64,000 nt of DNA from NCBI RefSeq assembly GCF_000472425.1, contig NZ_AXAI01000008.1:62001-126000 (forward strand), read 5' to 3'. Positions 14,603 through 23,893 of this stretch are shown one piece after another. The stretch is from Bradyrhizobium sp. Tv2a-2. Its GTDB lineage: Bacteria; Pseudomonadota; Alphaproteobacteria; Rhizobiales; Xanthobacteraceae. The position numbers and the translations under genes are program-made. The notes under the pieces were generated by a model. The model ran no database searches. It had not been told where the DNA came from and saw only the letters and a list, made by a program, of their open reading frames with translations. Each line of letters starts with the position of its first letter. Positions within the stretch are counted from its first letter, which is position 1.

Positions 14603-15703
14603 ATGACATCTCCAGGCGACGGACCATTCGGCTTCCGGCGCAGCCGTCGGCTGCAGCCGCGCCTGGTGCGCGCCACTGTCCTTGCCGCCGTGCTTGCGGG
14701 CGCATCGGTCGCCCCCGCCAGCGCTCAGCTGTTCGGTGATCGTCCGCCTCCGGTACCGCCGGCTGCGGTCCCGGATCCCGGTTCGGCCGTCAGCTTGGCG
14801 CCGTCCTCGGGCCCGACCTCGACGCCGAACCTGCCGCCAGTGCTGACGCAGCCTTCGCTGGGCCAGCCAACGTTCAATCAGCCTTCGCTCAATCCGCCAC
14901 CGGCTGCCGCCGTGCCGCCGGCCGCGCCGCCAGGCGTGGCGCCGGGGCAGGCGGTGCTGGCGCTGAGCGCGCGCTATGGCAAGGACATGCCGGTCGTCAA
15001 TGGCGGGCTGGTGTGGCGCGTGTTCGCCGACCATCCCGACGAGACCGGCTCGTTCAAGATGATTCGGGAGGACCGCGGTGCCACCCCGAATATCGTGCTG
15101 GCCCCGGGAAACTACGTGGTGCATGTCGCCCTTGGTCTCGTCAGCGCCGTTCGCACGGTGTCGCTGAAGGCCGAGACCGATCGCGAATTGTTTTTACTGC
15201 CGGCGGGCGGCTTACGCATCGAGGGGCGGGTGGGCGCCAGCAAGATCCCGACCAACCAGATTTCTTTTGCGATCTACAAGGGCAGCCAATTCGAGATCGG
15301 CGAACGTGCGCCGCTGGTGCCGACGGTCGCCGTCGGCGACGTCGTGCTGTTGCCAGAGGGCACTTATTACATCGTCTCCAACTATGGCGATGCCAATTCC
15401 GTGGTGCGCTCGGACATCCGCGTCACCGCGGGCAAGCTGACCGATGTCACCGTCACGCATCGCGCCGCGGTCATCACGCTGAAACTCGTTACCGACAAGG
15501 GCGGCGAGGCGCTCGCCAACACGGCCTGGTCCGTGATCACGCCGGGCGGCGACGTCATCAAGGAATCGATCGGGGCCTTCCCGAAGGTGGTGCTCTCCGA
15601 AGGCGAATACCGCGCCATCGCCAAGAACGAGGGCAAGGTCTATGAGCGCCCGTTCAACGTCGTCAACGGCGTCGACGGCGAGGTCGAGGTGATCGCGCGC
15701 TAA
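14603..15703 (+). CDS. secreted hypothetical protein with a Pro-rich N-terminus
   Basis: 366 residues from the ATG at 14603; a GTG at 14579 would add eight. A signal peptide (VRATVLAAVLAGASVAPASA-Q) is followed by a Pro/Pro-Pro rich spacer up to about residue 115. Then come beta-rich repeats (PNIVLAPGNYVVHVALG, VVLLPEGTYYIVSNYG, VVLSEGEYRAIAKNEG) that resemble carboxypeptidase-regulatory-like or prealbumin-like sandwich domains. It is probably periplasmic or surface associated. Related proteins occur in other rhizobia as I recall; function unknown. Confidence 0.6.
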   Translation: MTSPGDGPFGFRRSRRLQPRLVRATVLAAVLAGASVAPASAQLFGDRPPPVPPAAVPDPGSAVSLAPSSGPTSTPNLPPVLTQPSLGQPTFNQPSLNPPPAAAVPPAAPPGVAPGQAVLALSARYGKDMPVVNGGLVWRVFADHPDETGSFKMIREDRGATPNIVLAPGNYVVHVALGLVSAVRTVSLKAETDRELFLLPAGGLRIEGRVGASKIPTNQISFAIYKGSQFEIGERAPLVPTVAVGDVVLLPEGTYYIVSNYGDANSVVRSDIRVTAGKLTDVTVTHRAAVITLKLVTDKGGEALANTAWSVITPGGDVIKESIGAFPKVVLSEGEYRAIAKNEGKVYERPFNVVNGVDGEVEVIAR

Positions 15704-16104
15704 GGCGCCGACGAGCTTCACACAATTCCCCGACCAAGATTTAAGACGACGCAGACCGTGCTCGGTCCGGTCTGGGTCTGGCTTGCGCACTTGTCGGCGA
15801 CACGAACTGGCGCAGGACCGTTGCGGCTCCGCGCGAGGCCCGCGCGGGCGCTTGTTTCGCGGGCGAGTTAGCCAACAGCTTCTCGCGGAGAAATAGGCGC
15901 CGGCGCTTCCGGCGCAACCATGCCGCGTGCCGTGGCTGTCATAGTCTCTAAAGCGCACTAACCATCAGCGCATTTAAGGCTGTCACAATCGCGCATTCGC
16001 GCGGCGGATTGTTGATTTTTTACACCGCATTAAGTCGCCCCGAATTGGATACCGCCGGGTCAGAAAGCGCAAGCTTCGGGGACGAGCGATTTCGGGGAAG
16101 TGTC
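15704..16104. other. 401-bp intergenic region without a supported gene
   Basis: I see no coding sequence here on either strand. It separates the secreted protein gene from the diguanylate cyclase pseudogene. The last 100 bp are AT-richer (GATTGTTGATTTTTTACACC) and probably hold the promoter of the following gene. Confidence 0.4.
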
Positions 16105-18567
16105 ATGGGATCTGCCAGAAAGCAGTCCGCAAAGTCGACGGCTGATATGTTCGAGGACGTGCCGGTGCTGCGCCGGAAATGGCAGGCAGGCCTGCGCCCC
16201 GGCGAAAAGCTGCCGCGCTATGAAGACGTAATGCTGGGCAGCCTCGGGCGGCTCGCCGATCACATCGTGCTGCTCAAGACCGATAACGACGGCTTTGCGG
16301 TCTCGCGTACCGGCCGCTATGCCCAGAAATGGCTGGGCGACGAGCGCTGGGACATTCCGATGGCGGTGCTGCCGCCGGACTGCGCGACCGTGCTCAGCGA
16401 AGCCGCCTCGAACGCTGCGAACAACAACCATCCCTATCTAGCCACCGCCCATTGCGTGCGCGACGGCATGGTGCGCACCTATGACGTATTGGCGCTGCCG
16501 ACGTTCTCACGCTGGGGCGGCATGCTGATCGGTACCTATGTCAACGAGCGCGGCGCGCAATATAATCTTCTGGACGCGATCTTCTCCACCACCGACGACG
16601 GCGTGATCGCGGTCTCGACCATTCGCGACGCGAGCGGCGAGCCGGCGGACTTCCAGATCGTGCATCACAACCGGGCGGCTGCGAAGTTGCTCAAGGTGCG
16701 CGCCGACGGCCTGCAGTGGCAGCGGCTGAGCGAGGGCAGCCATGCGCTGTGCTCTGATGCCGTGCGCGCACGGTTGCGCGAGACGGTGGCGAGTGCCGCC
16801 GAGGTACGCGAGCTGTTCGAGATCGACAGCGACGACCGGGCGCTGAGGCTTTCCATCACGGCCTTCGGCGACATCCTGTCGCTGACCATTTCCGACGTCA
16901 CGCCGTTGAAGCGGCGCGAAGCCTCGTTCCGGCTCCTGTTCGACAACAACCCGATGCCGATGTGGGTGTTCGACGCCGAGACCATGGGTTTCCTCAAGGT
17001 GAATGACGCGGCCGTCAGGCACTAAGGCTACAGCCGCGAGACGTTTCTCGGCATGAAGCTGCGCGAGATATGGCCGCAGGACGAATGGGTCAGCCATGGC
17101 CAGGCGCTGGCACATATCGGCGACACCTACCAGTCCGAGCGGCACTGGCGGCACCTCAAGGCCGACGGCAGCGAAATCCAGGTGCTCACCTTCGGTCGCC
17201 GCGTCGCCTTCGAAGGCCGGGACGGCTATCTGGTCGCGGTCGTCGACATCACCGAGCGACGCAAGGCCGAGGCCCGCATCGCCTACATGGCCCATCATGA
17301 CGGGCTTACCAATCTGGCAAACCGCGAGCTGTACCAGGAGCGGCTGAAGCAGGCGCTGGACGCAGGTCAACGCGTGGCGGTGCTTTGCATCGATCTCGAC
17401 CTGTTCAAGAACGTCAATGATTCCTTCGGTCACCCGACGGGCGACCGCCTGTTGCGGCAGGTCGCCGACCGGCTGCGCGCGCAGGTGCGCGGCAACAATC
17501 TGGCCGCACGCCTCGGCGGCGACGAGTTCGCGGTGGTTCTGGCCGACGTATCGCCGAAAGAGGTCAGCGGTTTTGCCGCGCGCCTGATAAGCGTGTTGAG
17601 CGCGCCTTACGACATCGATGGCAATGAAGCGGTGATCGGTGCGTCCATCGGCATTGCGCTGTCGCCCGGCGATGGCACGACCAGCGAGGAATTGATGCGC
17701 AACGCTGACATGGCGCTTTATCGCGCCAAGGAGGACGGCCGCGGCGTGCACTGCTTCTTCGAACGCGTGATGGACCTGCAGGCGCAGAAGCGCCGCGAGA
17801 TGGAGCTCGATCTGCGCCGCGCCTTTGCCAATGGCGAGTTCGAACTGCACTACCAGCCGCTGCTCGACATCGCGACCGACAAGATCTCCGGCTTCGAGTC
17901 GCTCCTGCGCTGGCGGCATCCGGAGAAAGGCATGATCTCGCCCGCCGAGTTCATTCCCGTCGCCGAGGACATCGGGCTGATCAACGCGATCGGTGAATGG
18001 GTCCTGCGCGAGGCCTGCAACGAGGCGGTGAAATGGCCGGCCGAGATCAAGGTCGCGGTGAATCTGTCGCCGGTGCAATTTCGCAGCCGCAACCTCGTGC
18101 AGGTGGTGATTTCCGCGCTGGCCAATTCCGGCCTGTCGCCGAAGCGTCTCGAGCTCGAGATTACCGAGTCGGTGTTCCTGGCGGAGACCGAGGCCAATCT
18201 TGCGATCCTGCACCAGCTGCGCGAGCTTGGTGTCGCCATCTCCATGGACGATTTCGGCACCGGCTATTCCAGCCTGAGCTATCTGCGCAGCTTTCCCTTC
18301 GACAAAATCAAGATCGACCGCTCCTTCGTCAAGGATCTCGCCGAGCGCTCCGACAGCGTCGCCATCGTGCGTGCGATCTCGGGGCTAGGCCGCAGCCTCA
18401 ACATAACGACGACCGCCGAAGGCGTCGAGACCACCGACCAGCTCGACTGGCTGCGCGCCGAAGGCTGCAACGAGGTGCAGGGCTTCCTGTTCAGCGGCGC
18501 GAAGCCGGCCGCGGAAGTCGAGCAGTTGCTATTCCGGTTCGGAGCAAGGGCGACGAAGGCGGCTTAG
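16105..18567 (+). pseudogene. PAS-GGDEF-EAL cyclic-di-GMP protein interrupted by one in-frame stop
   Basis: The frame begins at ATG 16105 behind GGGGAAG and reads through an N-terminal sensory region and two PAS-like segments to a TAA at 17023-17025. The same frame continues directly as GYSRETFLGMKLREIWP, completing the PAS domain. Related PAS domains have Tyr at this point (NDAAV.HYGYSRE), so the TAA looks like a TAC/TAT to TAA nonsense change. Downstream are an intact GGDEF domain (LGGDEFAVVLAD near 17510) and an EAL domain. Either the gene is inactive, the stop is read through, or the base call is wrong. Confidence 0.75.
17053..18567 (+). CDS. downstream part of the interrupted gene: GGDEF-EAL module
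   Basis: 504 residues if translation restarts at ATG 17053, nine codons after the stop. It holds the second half of a PAS domain with its PAC motif (residues 1-75), GGDEF (about 85-245, LGGDEF intact with DLDLFKNVND upstream) and EAL (about 255-500). The EAL signature reads GFESLLRWRHP, so the usual Ala is Ser, but DDFGTGYSSLSYL and the ...KIKIDRSF motif are intact. A restart product could still make or degrade cyclic di-GMP without its sensor. No clear ribosome site precedes 17053. Confidence 0.5.
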   Translation: MKLREIWPQDEWVSHGQALAHIGDTYQSERHWRHLKADGSEIQVLTFGRRVAFEGRDGYLVAVVDITERRKAEARIAYMAHHDGLTNLANRELYQERLKQALDAGQRVAVLCIDLDLFKNVNDSFGHPTGDRLLRQVADRLRAQVRGNNLAARLGGDEFAVVLADVSPKEVSGFAARLISVLSAPYDIDGNEAVIGASIGIALSPGDGTTSEELMRNADMALYRAKEDGRGVHCFFERVMDLQAQKRREMELDLRRAFANGEFELHYQPLLDIATDKISGFESLLRWRHPEKGMISPAEFIPVAEDIGLINAIGEWVLREACNEAVKWPAEIKVAVNLSPVQFRSRNLVQVVISALANSGLSPKRLELEITESVFLAETEANLAILHQLRELGVAISMDDFGTGYSSLSYLRSFPFDKIKIDRSFVKDLAERSDSVAIVRAISGLGRSLNITTTAEGVETTDQLDWLRAEGCNEVQGFLFSGAKPAAEVEQLLFRFGARATKAA

Positions 18568-18588
18568 CAAATCCATCCGCAGCGTCGT

Positions 18589-18604
18589 CCCGGCTTTCGC
18601 CGGG
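18589..18604. repeat. short palindrome CCCGGCTTTCGCCGGG
   Basis: A perfect GC-rich hairpin lies 22 bp after the GGDEF-EAL gene. The same type (CCCGGCGAAAAGCCGGG) follows the DUF2336 gene at 34181-34197. There is no T-run, so it is more likely a dispersed palindrome than a classic terminator. Confidence 0.5.
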
Positions 18605-18615
18605 CCAACCAGGGA

Positions 18616-19179
18616 TCAAAACCGCGTTACGATGTCCGACAGAAGCGGGCGCGGGCGGTCTTCATTGGGCTTCGTCGTCTTGCCGATATGAATGAAGCCC
18701 GCAATCTTCTCGTCCGCCCTCACGCCGAGGCCATCGAGCACGTCGCGGTCGAAGGCGAACCAGCCGGTGAGCCAGCAGGCGCCATAGCCGAGCGCGGTCG
18801 CCGCGGTGACGATGTTCATGGCGCTCGCGCCGGCGGAGAGCTCCTGCTCGAAAGCCGGAACCTTCGGGTGTGGCTTGGTGAAGCTGACGATCGCAATCAC
18901 CAGCGGCGCGTCGGTCAGGCGCTTCTTTTCGATTTCGACATCGGCCGCACTCGCTTGCGGGTTTTTCCGCGCAAACACCTTGGCGATGACCTCGCCCGCG
19001 CGCTCCCTTGCATCGCCCTCGAACACGATGAAGCGCCACGGCGCGAGCTTGCCGTGATCGGGCACCCGCGCGCCGATGGTGAGGATGGTGTCGAGCTCAG
19101 CCGAGGAGGGGCCGGGGCCGGTCATCTCGCGCGGCTTGACCGAGCGGCGGACTTTCAACAGTTCAATGGCGTCGGGCAC
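18616..19179 (-). CDS. nitroreductase family protein (YdjA-like)
   Basis: 187 residues from a GTG preceded by AAGAGACATC. The family pattern is MPDAIELLKVRRSVKPREM at the start, PDHGKLAPWRFIVFEG at 41-56, and AMNIVTAATALGYGACWLTGW at about 119-139, followed by GFIHIGK. These are FMN-dependent NAD(P)H oxidoreductases of the short YdjA type. The natural substrate is not predictable. Confidence 0.85.
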   Translation of the reverse strand: MPDAIELLKVRRSVKPREMTGPGPSSAELDTILTIGARVPDHGKLAPWRFIVFEGDARERAGEVIAKVFARKNPQASAADVEIEKKRLTDAPLVIAIVSFTKPHPKVPAFEQELSAGASAMNIVTAATALGYGACWLTGWFAFDRDVLDGLGVRADEKIAGFIHIGKTTKPNEDRPRPLLSDIVTRF

Positions 19180-19266
19180 GATGTCTCTTTCGTCGTTTAA
19201 TATCTGCCGGACAGATAGGCCTGCGCTCCCGGTTGCGGAAGCGCAGTTTAGAGCGATTATGACGGC

Positions 19267-21327
19267 TCACTCGGCCGCGGCGCTCAAGCGCGCCCGCCAT
19301 ACGTCAGGCGGTACGGCTTCTTCCACCAGCGCGGCGATCGCCTCGTCCGTCGGCATCACTGTCTGCCCTTCCTTGCCGAGCCGGCGCACCGAGACCGAAT
19401 GGGTCTCGGCCTCCTTCTTGCCGACCACGAGCAGCGCCGGGATCTTGGCCAGCGAATGCTCGCGGACCTTGTAGTTGATCTTCTCGTTGCGCAGGTCGAT
19501 GTCGACGCGCAGGCCGGCACGGCGCGCAGCTTCCACCACGCGCCTGGCGTATTCGTCGCCCTCCGAGGTGATGGTGGTGACCACCGCCTGGATCGGCGCG
19601 AGCCAAAGCGGGAAGTTGCCGGCGTAATGCTCGATCAGGATGCCGATGAAGCGCTCCATCGAGCCGCAGATCGCGCGATGCACCATCACCGGCGCCTTCT
19701 TGGCGCCGTCATGGTCGATGTAGAATGCGCCGAACCGCTCCGGCAGGTTGAAGTCGACCTGCGTGGTGCCGCACTGCCAGTCGCGGCCGATAGCGTCGCG
19801 CAGCACATATTCGAACTTCGGCCCGTAGAAGGCGCCTTCGCCGGGATTGATCTCGGTCCGGATGTTGTTGCGCTGGGCCTTGATCTCCTGCAGCACGGTC
19901 GCCATCACGCGCTCCGCATGGTCCCACATCGCATCCGTGCCGACGCGCTTCTCCGGCCGGGTCGAGAGCTTGACGGTCAGCTCGCCCTCGAAGCCGAAAT
20001 CGGCGTAGGTTGAGAGGATCAGGTCGTTGATCTTCAGGCACTCCTCCGCGAGCTGGTTCTCGGTGCAGAAGATATGCGCATCGTCCTGGGTGAAGCCGCG
20101 CACGCGCATCAACCCGTGCATGGCGCCCGACGGCTCGTAGCGATGCACCACGCCGAACTCGGCCAATCGCAAGGGCAGGTCGCGGTAGCTCTTCAGGCCG
20201 TGCTTGAAGATCTGCACATGGCCCGGGCAGTTCATCGGCTTCAGCGCAAACCAACGCTTGTCCTCGGCCTCGTCGCCGGCGGACTGGGCCGCGAACATGT
20301 TCTCGCGATACCAGTCCCAGTGGCCCGAAGTCTCCCACAGCGACTTGTCGAGGATCTGCGGCGCATTGACCTCGTTGTAGTCGCCCGCAAGGCGCCGGCG
20401 CATATAGGCGATCAGCTGCTGGAAGATGGTCCAGCCCTTGGGGTGCCAGAACACGACGCCCGGACCTTCCTCCTGGAAGTGGAAAAGGTCGAGCTCGCGG
20501 CCGAGCCTGCGGTGGTCGCGCTTCTCGGCTTCCTCGATCTGCTTCAGGTAGGTGTCGAGCTCCTCCTGCTTCGCAAAGGCGGTGCCGTAGATGCGGGTCA
20601 GCATCGGGTTGTTGGAATCGCCGCGCCAATAGGCGCCCGCCACCTTCATCAGCTTGAAGGCGTTCCCGATCTTGCCGGTCGAGGTCATATGCGGGCCGCG
20701 GCAGAGGTCGAACCAGTCGCCCTGGAAGTAGATCTTGATCGGCTCGTTGCCGGGAATGGCGTCGACCAGCTCGACCTTGAACGCCTCGCCCTTGTCGCGG
20801 AACACCTCCTTGGTCCGCTCGCGATCCCAGACCTCCTTGGTGAACGGTTTGTCGCGCCCGATGATCTCGCGCATCTTCTTCTCGATCGCGGGAAAATCTT
20901 CCGGAGTGAACGGCTCGTTGCGGAAGAAGTCGTAATAGAAGCCGTTCTCGATCACCGGGCCGATGGTGACCTGGGTGCCCGGCCACAGCGACTGCACGGC
21001 TTCCGCCAGCACATGGGCGCAGTCATGCCGGATCAGTTCCAGCGCGCGCGGTTCCTCGCGGGAAACGAATTCGATCTTTGCATCGTCTTCGATGACGTCG
21101 TTGAGGTCGGCGAGGTCGCCGTTCAGCGTCATCGCCACGGTGCGCTTGGCCAGCGAAGGCGAGATGCTTTTGGCAATATCGAGGCCGGTGGCGTTTCTGG
21201 GAAACTCCCGCTTGGCGCCGTCAGGGAAGGTGATGACGATCCTTTCCAAGGGCTGCGAGGGCTTGAGATTGCTCAGGCTGTACTGGAAGCCGGATTCGGA
21301 TTTGTGGTCAGAAGACTTTTCAGACAT
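19267..21327 (-). CDS. thrS: threonyl-tRNA synthetase
   Basis: 686 residues from the ATG at 21327 (MSEKSSDHKSESGFQYSL). A TGS domain (about 27-88, IVITFPDGAKREFPRNATGLDIAKSI) is followed by the HxxxH editing domain (HDCAHVLAEAV), the class II catalytic core with motif 2 (LAEFGVVHRYEPSGAMHGLMRVRGFTQDD) and motif 3 (VMVHRAICGSMERFIGILIEHY), and the anticodon-binding domain at the C-terminus. It charges tRNA-Thr and hydrolyses mischarged Ser-tRNA. Length and domain order are normal. A longer frame to 21480 lacks a ribosome site. Confidence 0.97.
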   Translation of the reverse strand: MSEKSSDHKSESGFQYSLSNLKPSQPLERIVITFPDGAKREFPRNATGLDIAKSISPSLAKRTVAMTLNGDLADLNDVIEDDAKIEFVSREEPRALELIRHDCAHVLAEAVQSLWPGTQVTIGPVIENGFYYDFFRNEPFTPEDFPAIEKKMREIIGRDKPFTKEVWDRERTKEVFRDKGEAFKVELVDAIPGNEPIKIYFQGDWFDLCRGPHMTSTGKIGNAFKLMKVAGAYWRGDSNNPMLTRIYGTAFAKQEELDTYLKQIEEAEKRDHRRLGRELDLFHFQEEGPGVVFWHPKGWTIFQQLIAYMRRRLAGDYNEVNAPQILDKSLWETSGHWDWYRENMFAAQSAGDEAEDKRWFALKPMNCPGHVQIFKHGLKSYRDLPLRLAEFGVVHRYEPSGAMHGLMRVRGFTQDDAHIFCTENQLAEECLKINDLILSTYADFGFEGELTVKLSTRPEKRVGTDAMWDHAERVMATVLQEIKAQRNNIRTEINPGEGAFYGPKFEYVLRDAIGRDWQCGTTQVDFNLPERFGAFYIDHDGAKKAPVMVHRAICGSMERFIGILIEHYAGNFPLWLAPIQAVVTTITSEGDEYARRVVEAARRAGLRVDIDLRNEKINYKVREHSLAKIPALLVVGKKEAETHSVSVRRLGKEGQTVMPTDEAIAALVEEAVPPDVWRARLSAAAE

Positions 21328-21756
21328 TGGGCGGCTCCTGAAGCTCACTCCTGCGAACGAGCGCAGGTAAGCGGGAAGATGCCGATATAGCAGGGGATTC
21401 GGGCGTTGCAATCGGCGGAAATGGGGAAAAACGGCGGAATGCCCGTGCAGGCCGTGCGCAGCCTTTGGTTGCCGGCGCATGGACTCGTCACCGCGGGCTT
21501 GTTAGGTTCGCGCCAGCCCCTCACTAGCCATTTTCCCGTTCCAATTCCAATCCCCATGTCCGTGCGTGCCAGCGGCCGGTTGCGGCGCAGGCATCCGGCT
21601 CGAGCACCGGGGGCTGCGAAATAGCGAGTTGCGGCTTTTGGAACTTGGCAAACGGGACCAGACCGGCTTAAAGCCCAAGCCGCACACCGGGCGCGCCGGT
21701 CGATCACCGGGGGAGCCCTTTCCGATACTTAAGATACTTAACAAGAGTGATCAGAG
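21328..21756. other. 429-bp divergent intergenic region
   Basis: This lies between thrS and the small secreted protein gene and should hold both promoters. I see no supported gene. A short repeated ACTTAAGATACTTAA motif occurs at about 21728-21742, just upstream of the plus-strand gene. Confidence 0.4.
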
Positions 21757-22146
21757 ATGAGACGAGCCTTGAGACCGGCCCTGGCGTTCGCGGCGATTGT
21801 TAGTTCGGCCGCAGCCTTCGCCCAATCCGCGCCGCCCGACCCGGCGCCTCCGATGGTCGGCGACAAGCCGCTGATGCAAGTCAAGCCGCACGCGGCGAAG
21901 TCGGAGACAAAATCGGCCGCAGGCAAGAACCAGCCCATGGCGGTACGGCTGCAGGCCTGCCTTGAGATCGACGACGGCACCAAGGAGAGGCTGAACTGCT
22001 ACGACGAGGTGATCAAGCCGGAGCCGAAGGAGAAGGCGGCGGCTGCCAAGCGTGTCGTGGACTGCAAGTTCACCAAGGAAGAGGACGAGCGGCTTGCCTG
22101 CTACAACGGCTTTGTCGAGAGCATGCCGAAGCTGCCCAAGTCCTGA
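21757..22146 (+). CDS. small secreted hypothetical protein
   Basis: 129 residues. A signal peptide (RPALAFAAIVSSAAAFA-Q) precedes a basic Lys/Ala/Pro-rich mature protein with four cysteines in two similar patterns (QACLEIDD...RLNCYDEV and VDCKFTKEEDERLACYNGF), suggesting an internal duplication with two disulfides. Function unknown. Confidence 0.6.
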   Translation: MRRALRPALAFAAIVSSAAAFAQSAPPDPAPPMVGDKPLMQVKPHAAKSETKSAAGKNQPMAVRLQACLEIDDGTKERLNCYDEVIKPEPKEKAAAAKRVVDCKFTKEEDERLACYNGFVESMPKLPKS

Positions 22147-22248
22147 TCGGGGAAAATGCTTGATTGGCGACGTCCCGACCTGCGCAAAAGGCATCGAAGG
22201 CGACGGTCGCCGACAATGCCGCGTGGCCTTTGGGGGGAGACACCGCCG

Positions 22249-23559
22249 CTAGCGGCTGGCGGAGGCGGGCAGGCCGGAGGCGACCTTCATCGACGGCGCC
22301 GCGGCCATCTTCATCAGCACCTGCTCGATCGGGTTCTTGGTCCAGGCCTGCGTCACGTAGCTGCGGTGGGTGATGCCGTCGCCGGTCTCGACAAAGACGA
22401 CGCTGCCGGGCCGCAGCGGTGCGTCCATGTCCTCGGAGACTGTAATGCCCTTGGCGCGCAGCATGTGCATCAGCTCGTGGTCGTGCGGCGCGGTGTAGTG
22501 GGTGTAGGAGCTGACGAAGAAGCCGGACCGGTGGGCCTCGATCCAGTTCGCGAACTTGTCGAGCTGGCCGTAGACCGCGTCCAGCAGCACGACGCCGCGG
22601 ACCTGATCGGATAGGCCGCCGACGTCGAGGCTAAAGGCCGTCGGCAGGAAGCCACCGCTATAGCCGACGATCACGATCGGCAGCTTGGCGAAATCCTTGG
22701 CGGCACCGGGATCGCCATAGAGGCGGGCGAGCTGGTCGGCAGATTCCATGATGAAGCGGCGGAAGTTGCCCGGTTGCCAGAATTTGCCGGCGCTGGAATC
22801 GGCGGCATCGACCGCCATCTGCGGCGCAAGCAGCACGGCGTTGGCGCCGGACTCGGAGATCTGCTGCGGCACCAGCTGACGGTCGCGCACGTCGCGCTCA
22901 AGCGTCGCGCCATTGCCGTGGAAGAACACCACGATCACGCCGGGTTTGCGCAGGTCGAATGTCTCGGGGATGTGCACCAGCACGCGGCTGTCGTTATAGG
23001 TCTCGTTCTCCCAGTAGACCCGGCCCGAATAGCTGCGATGGCCGCGGCGACCGCCGCTGGCGACGTTGAGGAAGGCGGAGTCGGACTGGGGATTGTCGCC
23101 GTAATAGGGGAACGCCGAATATTTCATGCTGACCAGTGTGGTCATGTCCTGCTGCGCGCTCGGCCGGTGGTAGGGGACCTGCGGCTCCAGCGAGGCGACG
23201 CGGTAGGGCGCGGGCTCGGCGCGGGCCACGGCCGGCCTGGGGGCGAAGTCCGACAGCTGATGCTGGGCCAGCGTCTCGCCAGCAGACGGGAAGCGGTCGC
23301 GGAATTGCGAGGCCGGGAAACGTTCGTCAAAGGTGGCGTCGGGAGCGGCCTGTGTGCTCGCTTGGGCGCTGACAGGGCGGACGTTCGCTGCGAGCGCGCC
23401 GGGATCGGGGGCGCGGCTGCATTGCGCGATCAGGAGCGAGGCAGGGATCAGTAGCAAGGCCGTGGCGGCAAGACGCAAGCGCGCATGGGCGCGCGCGCCC
23501 GGTTGCCTGGCCGGGCGCGCGCAATCAGTTCCATGGAAACGCAGATAGTCCCCGACCAT
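22249..23559 (-). CDS. alpha/beta hydrolase-type secreted protein
   Basis: 436 residues. A long N-terminal region (basic, then LAATALLLIPASLLIAQCS at 30-48) is a signal peptide; the Cys is not in an ideal lipobox. The mature part contains VIVVFFHGNGATLERD, a typical HG oxyanion start of alpha/beta hydrolases, and VIVGYSGGFLPTAF with the GxSxG nucleophile elbow. DAVYGQLDKFANWI and a C-terminal DGITHR could provide acid and His. Predicted esterase-like enzyme outside the cytoplasm; the substrate is unknown. Confidence 0.65.
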   Translation of the reverse strand: MVGDYLRFHGTDCARPARQPGARAHARLRLAATALLLIPASLLIAQCSRAPDPGALAANVRPVSAQASTQAAPDATFDERFPASQFRDRFPSAGETLAQHQLSDFAPRPAVARAEPAPYRVASLEPQVPYHRPSAQQDMTTLVSMKYSAFPYYGDNPQSDSAFLNVASGGRRGHRSYSGRVYWENETYNDSRVLVHIPETFDLRKPGVIVVFFHGNGATLERDVRDRQLVPQQISESGANAVLLAPQMAVDAADSSAGKFWQPGNFRRFIMESADQLARLYGDPGAAKDFAKLPIVIVGYSGGFLPTAFSLDVGGLSDQVRGVVLLDAVYGQLDKFANWIEAHRSGFFVSSYTHYTAPHDHELMHMLRAKGITVSEDMDAPLRPGSVVFVETGDGITHRSYVTQAWTKNPIEQVLMKMAAAPSMKVASGLPASASR

Positions 23560-23893
23560 CCACCCCTTACCCCAAGTCCGCCAATGAATAGTGCGAGCTC
23601 ACTTGCTTGTCGGCACGCCTGCAAGTTCACCTGCACCGGTCTGGCGACACATAGTTTTCCGGAAAAACTCCCCAATCCGGAAAACCCCAAGAAGAACATC
23701 GAAAAAGAAGACCATCAAATCATGTCCTGATTGTGGGACGGCGCTCCCCTTTCGGTAACCCCGGGATTACCCGGGAAGGTCGTTCGGTGCAAAAATACCG
23801 TTTATCATAATGATATTTATTCCGCGTTAACCATTCTTGAATTGACCTCAGTCAGCCTGCACCATTACGCCAATAGCGGGGTGCGCAATTCAA
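23560..23893. other. 334-bp divergent intergenic region
   Basis: No gene is supported. It contains an inverted repeat CCCCGGGATTACCCGGG at about 23759-23776 and an AT-rich stretch (TTTATCATAATGATATTTATT, about 23802-23822) with dyad symmetry around ATCATAATGAT. The APC transporter promoter is probably here. Confidence 0.4.

Noticed and set aside
16507..18213. A 568-codon open frame on the minus strand opposite the GGDEF-EAL gene
   Set aside because: It is fully antisense to well-supported domains, has no recognisable sequence, and arises from the strong GC3 bias of the coding strand.
19221..19247. Hairpin CTGCGCT...AGCGCAG downstream of thrS
   Set aside because: The stem is interrupted and no T-run follows on the minus strand, so I do not call it a terminator.
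20074..21390. A 438-codon plus-strand frame opposite thrS
   Set aside because: Antisense to an unambiguous threonyl-tRNA synthetase, Leu/Ala/Val/Glu-rich composition typical of shadow frames, no ribosome site.
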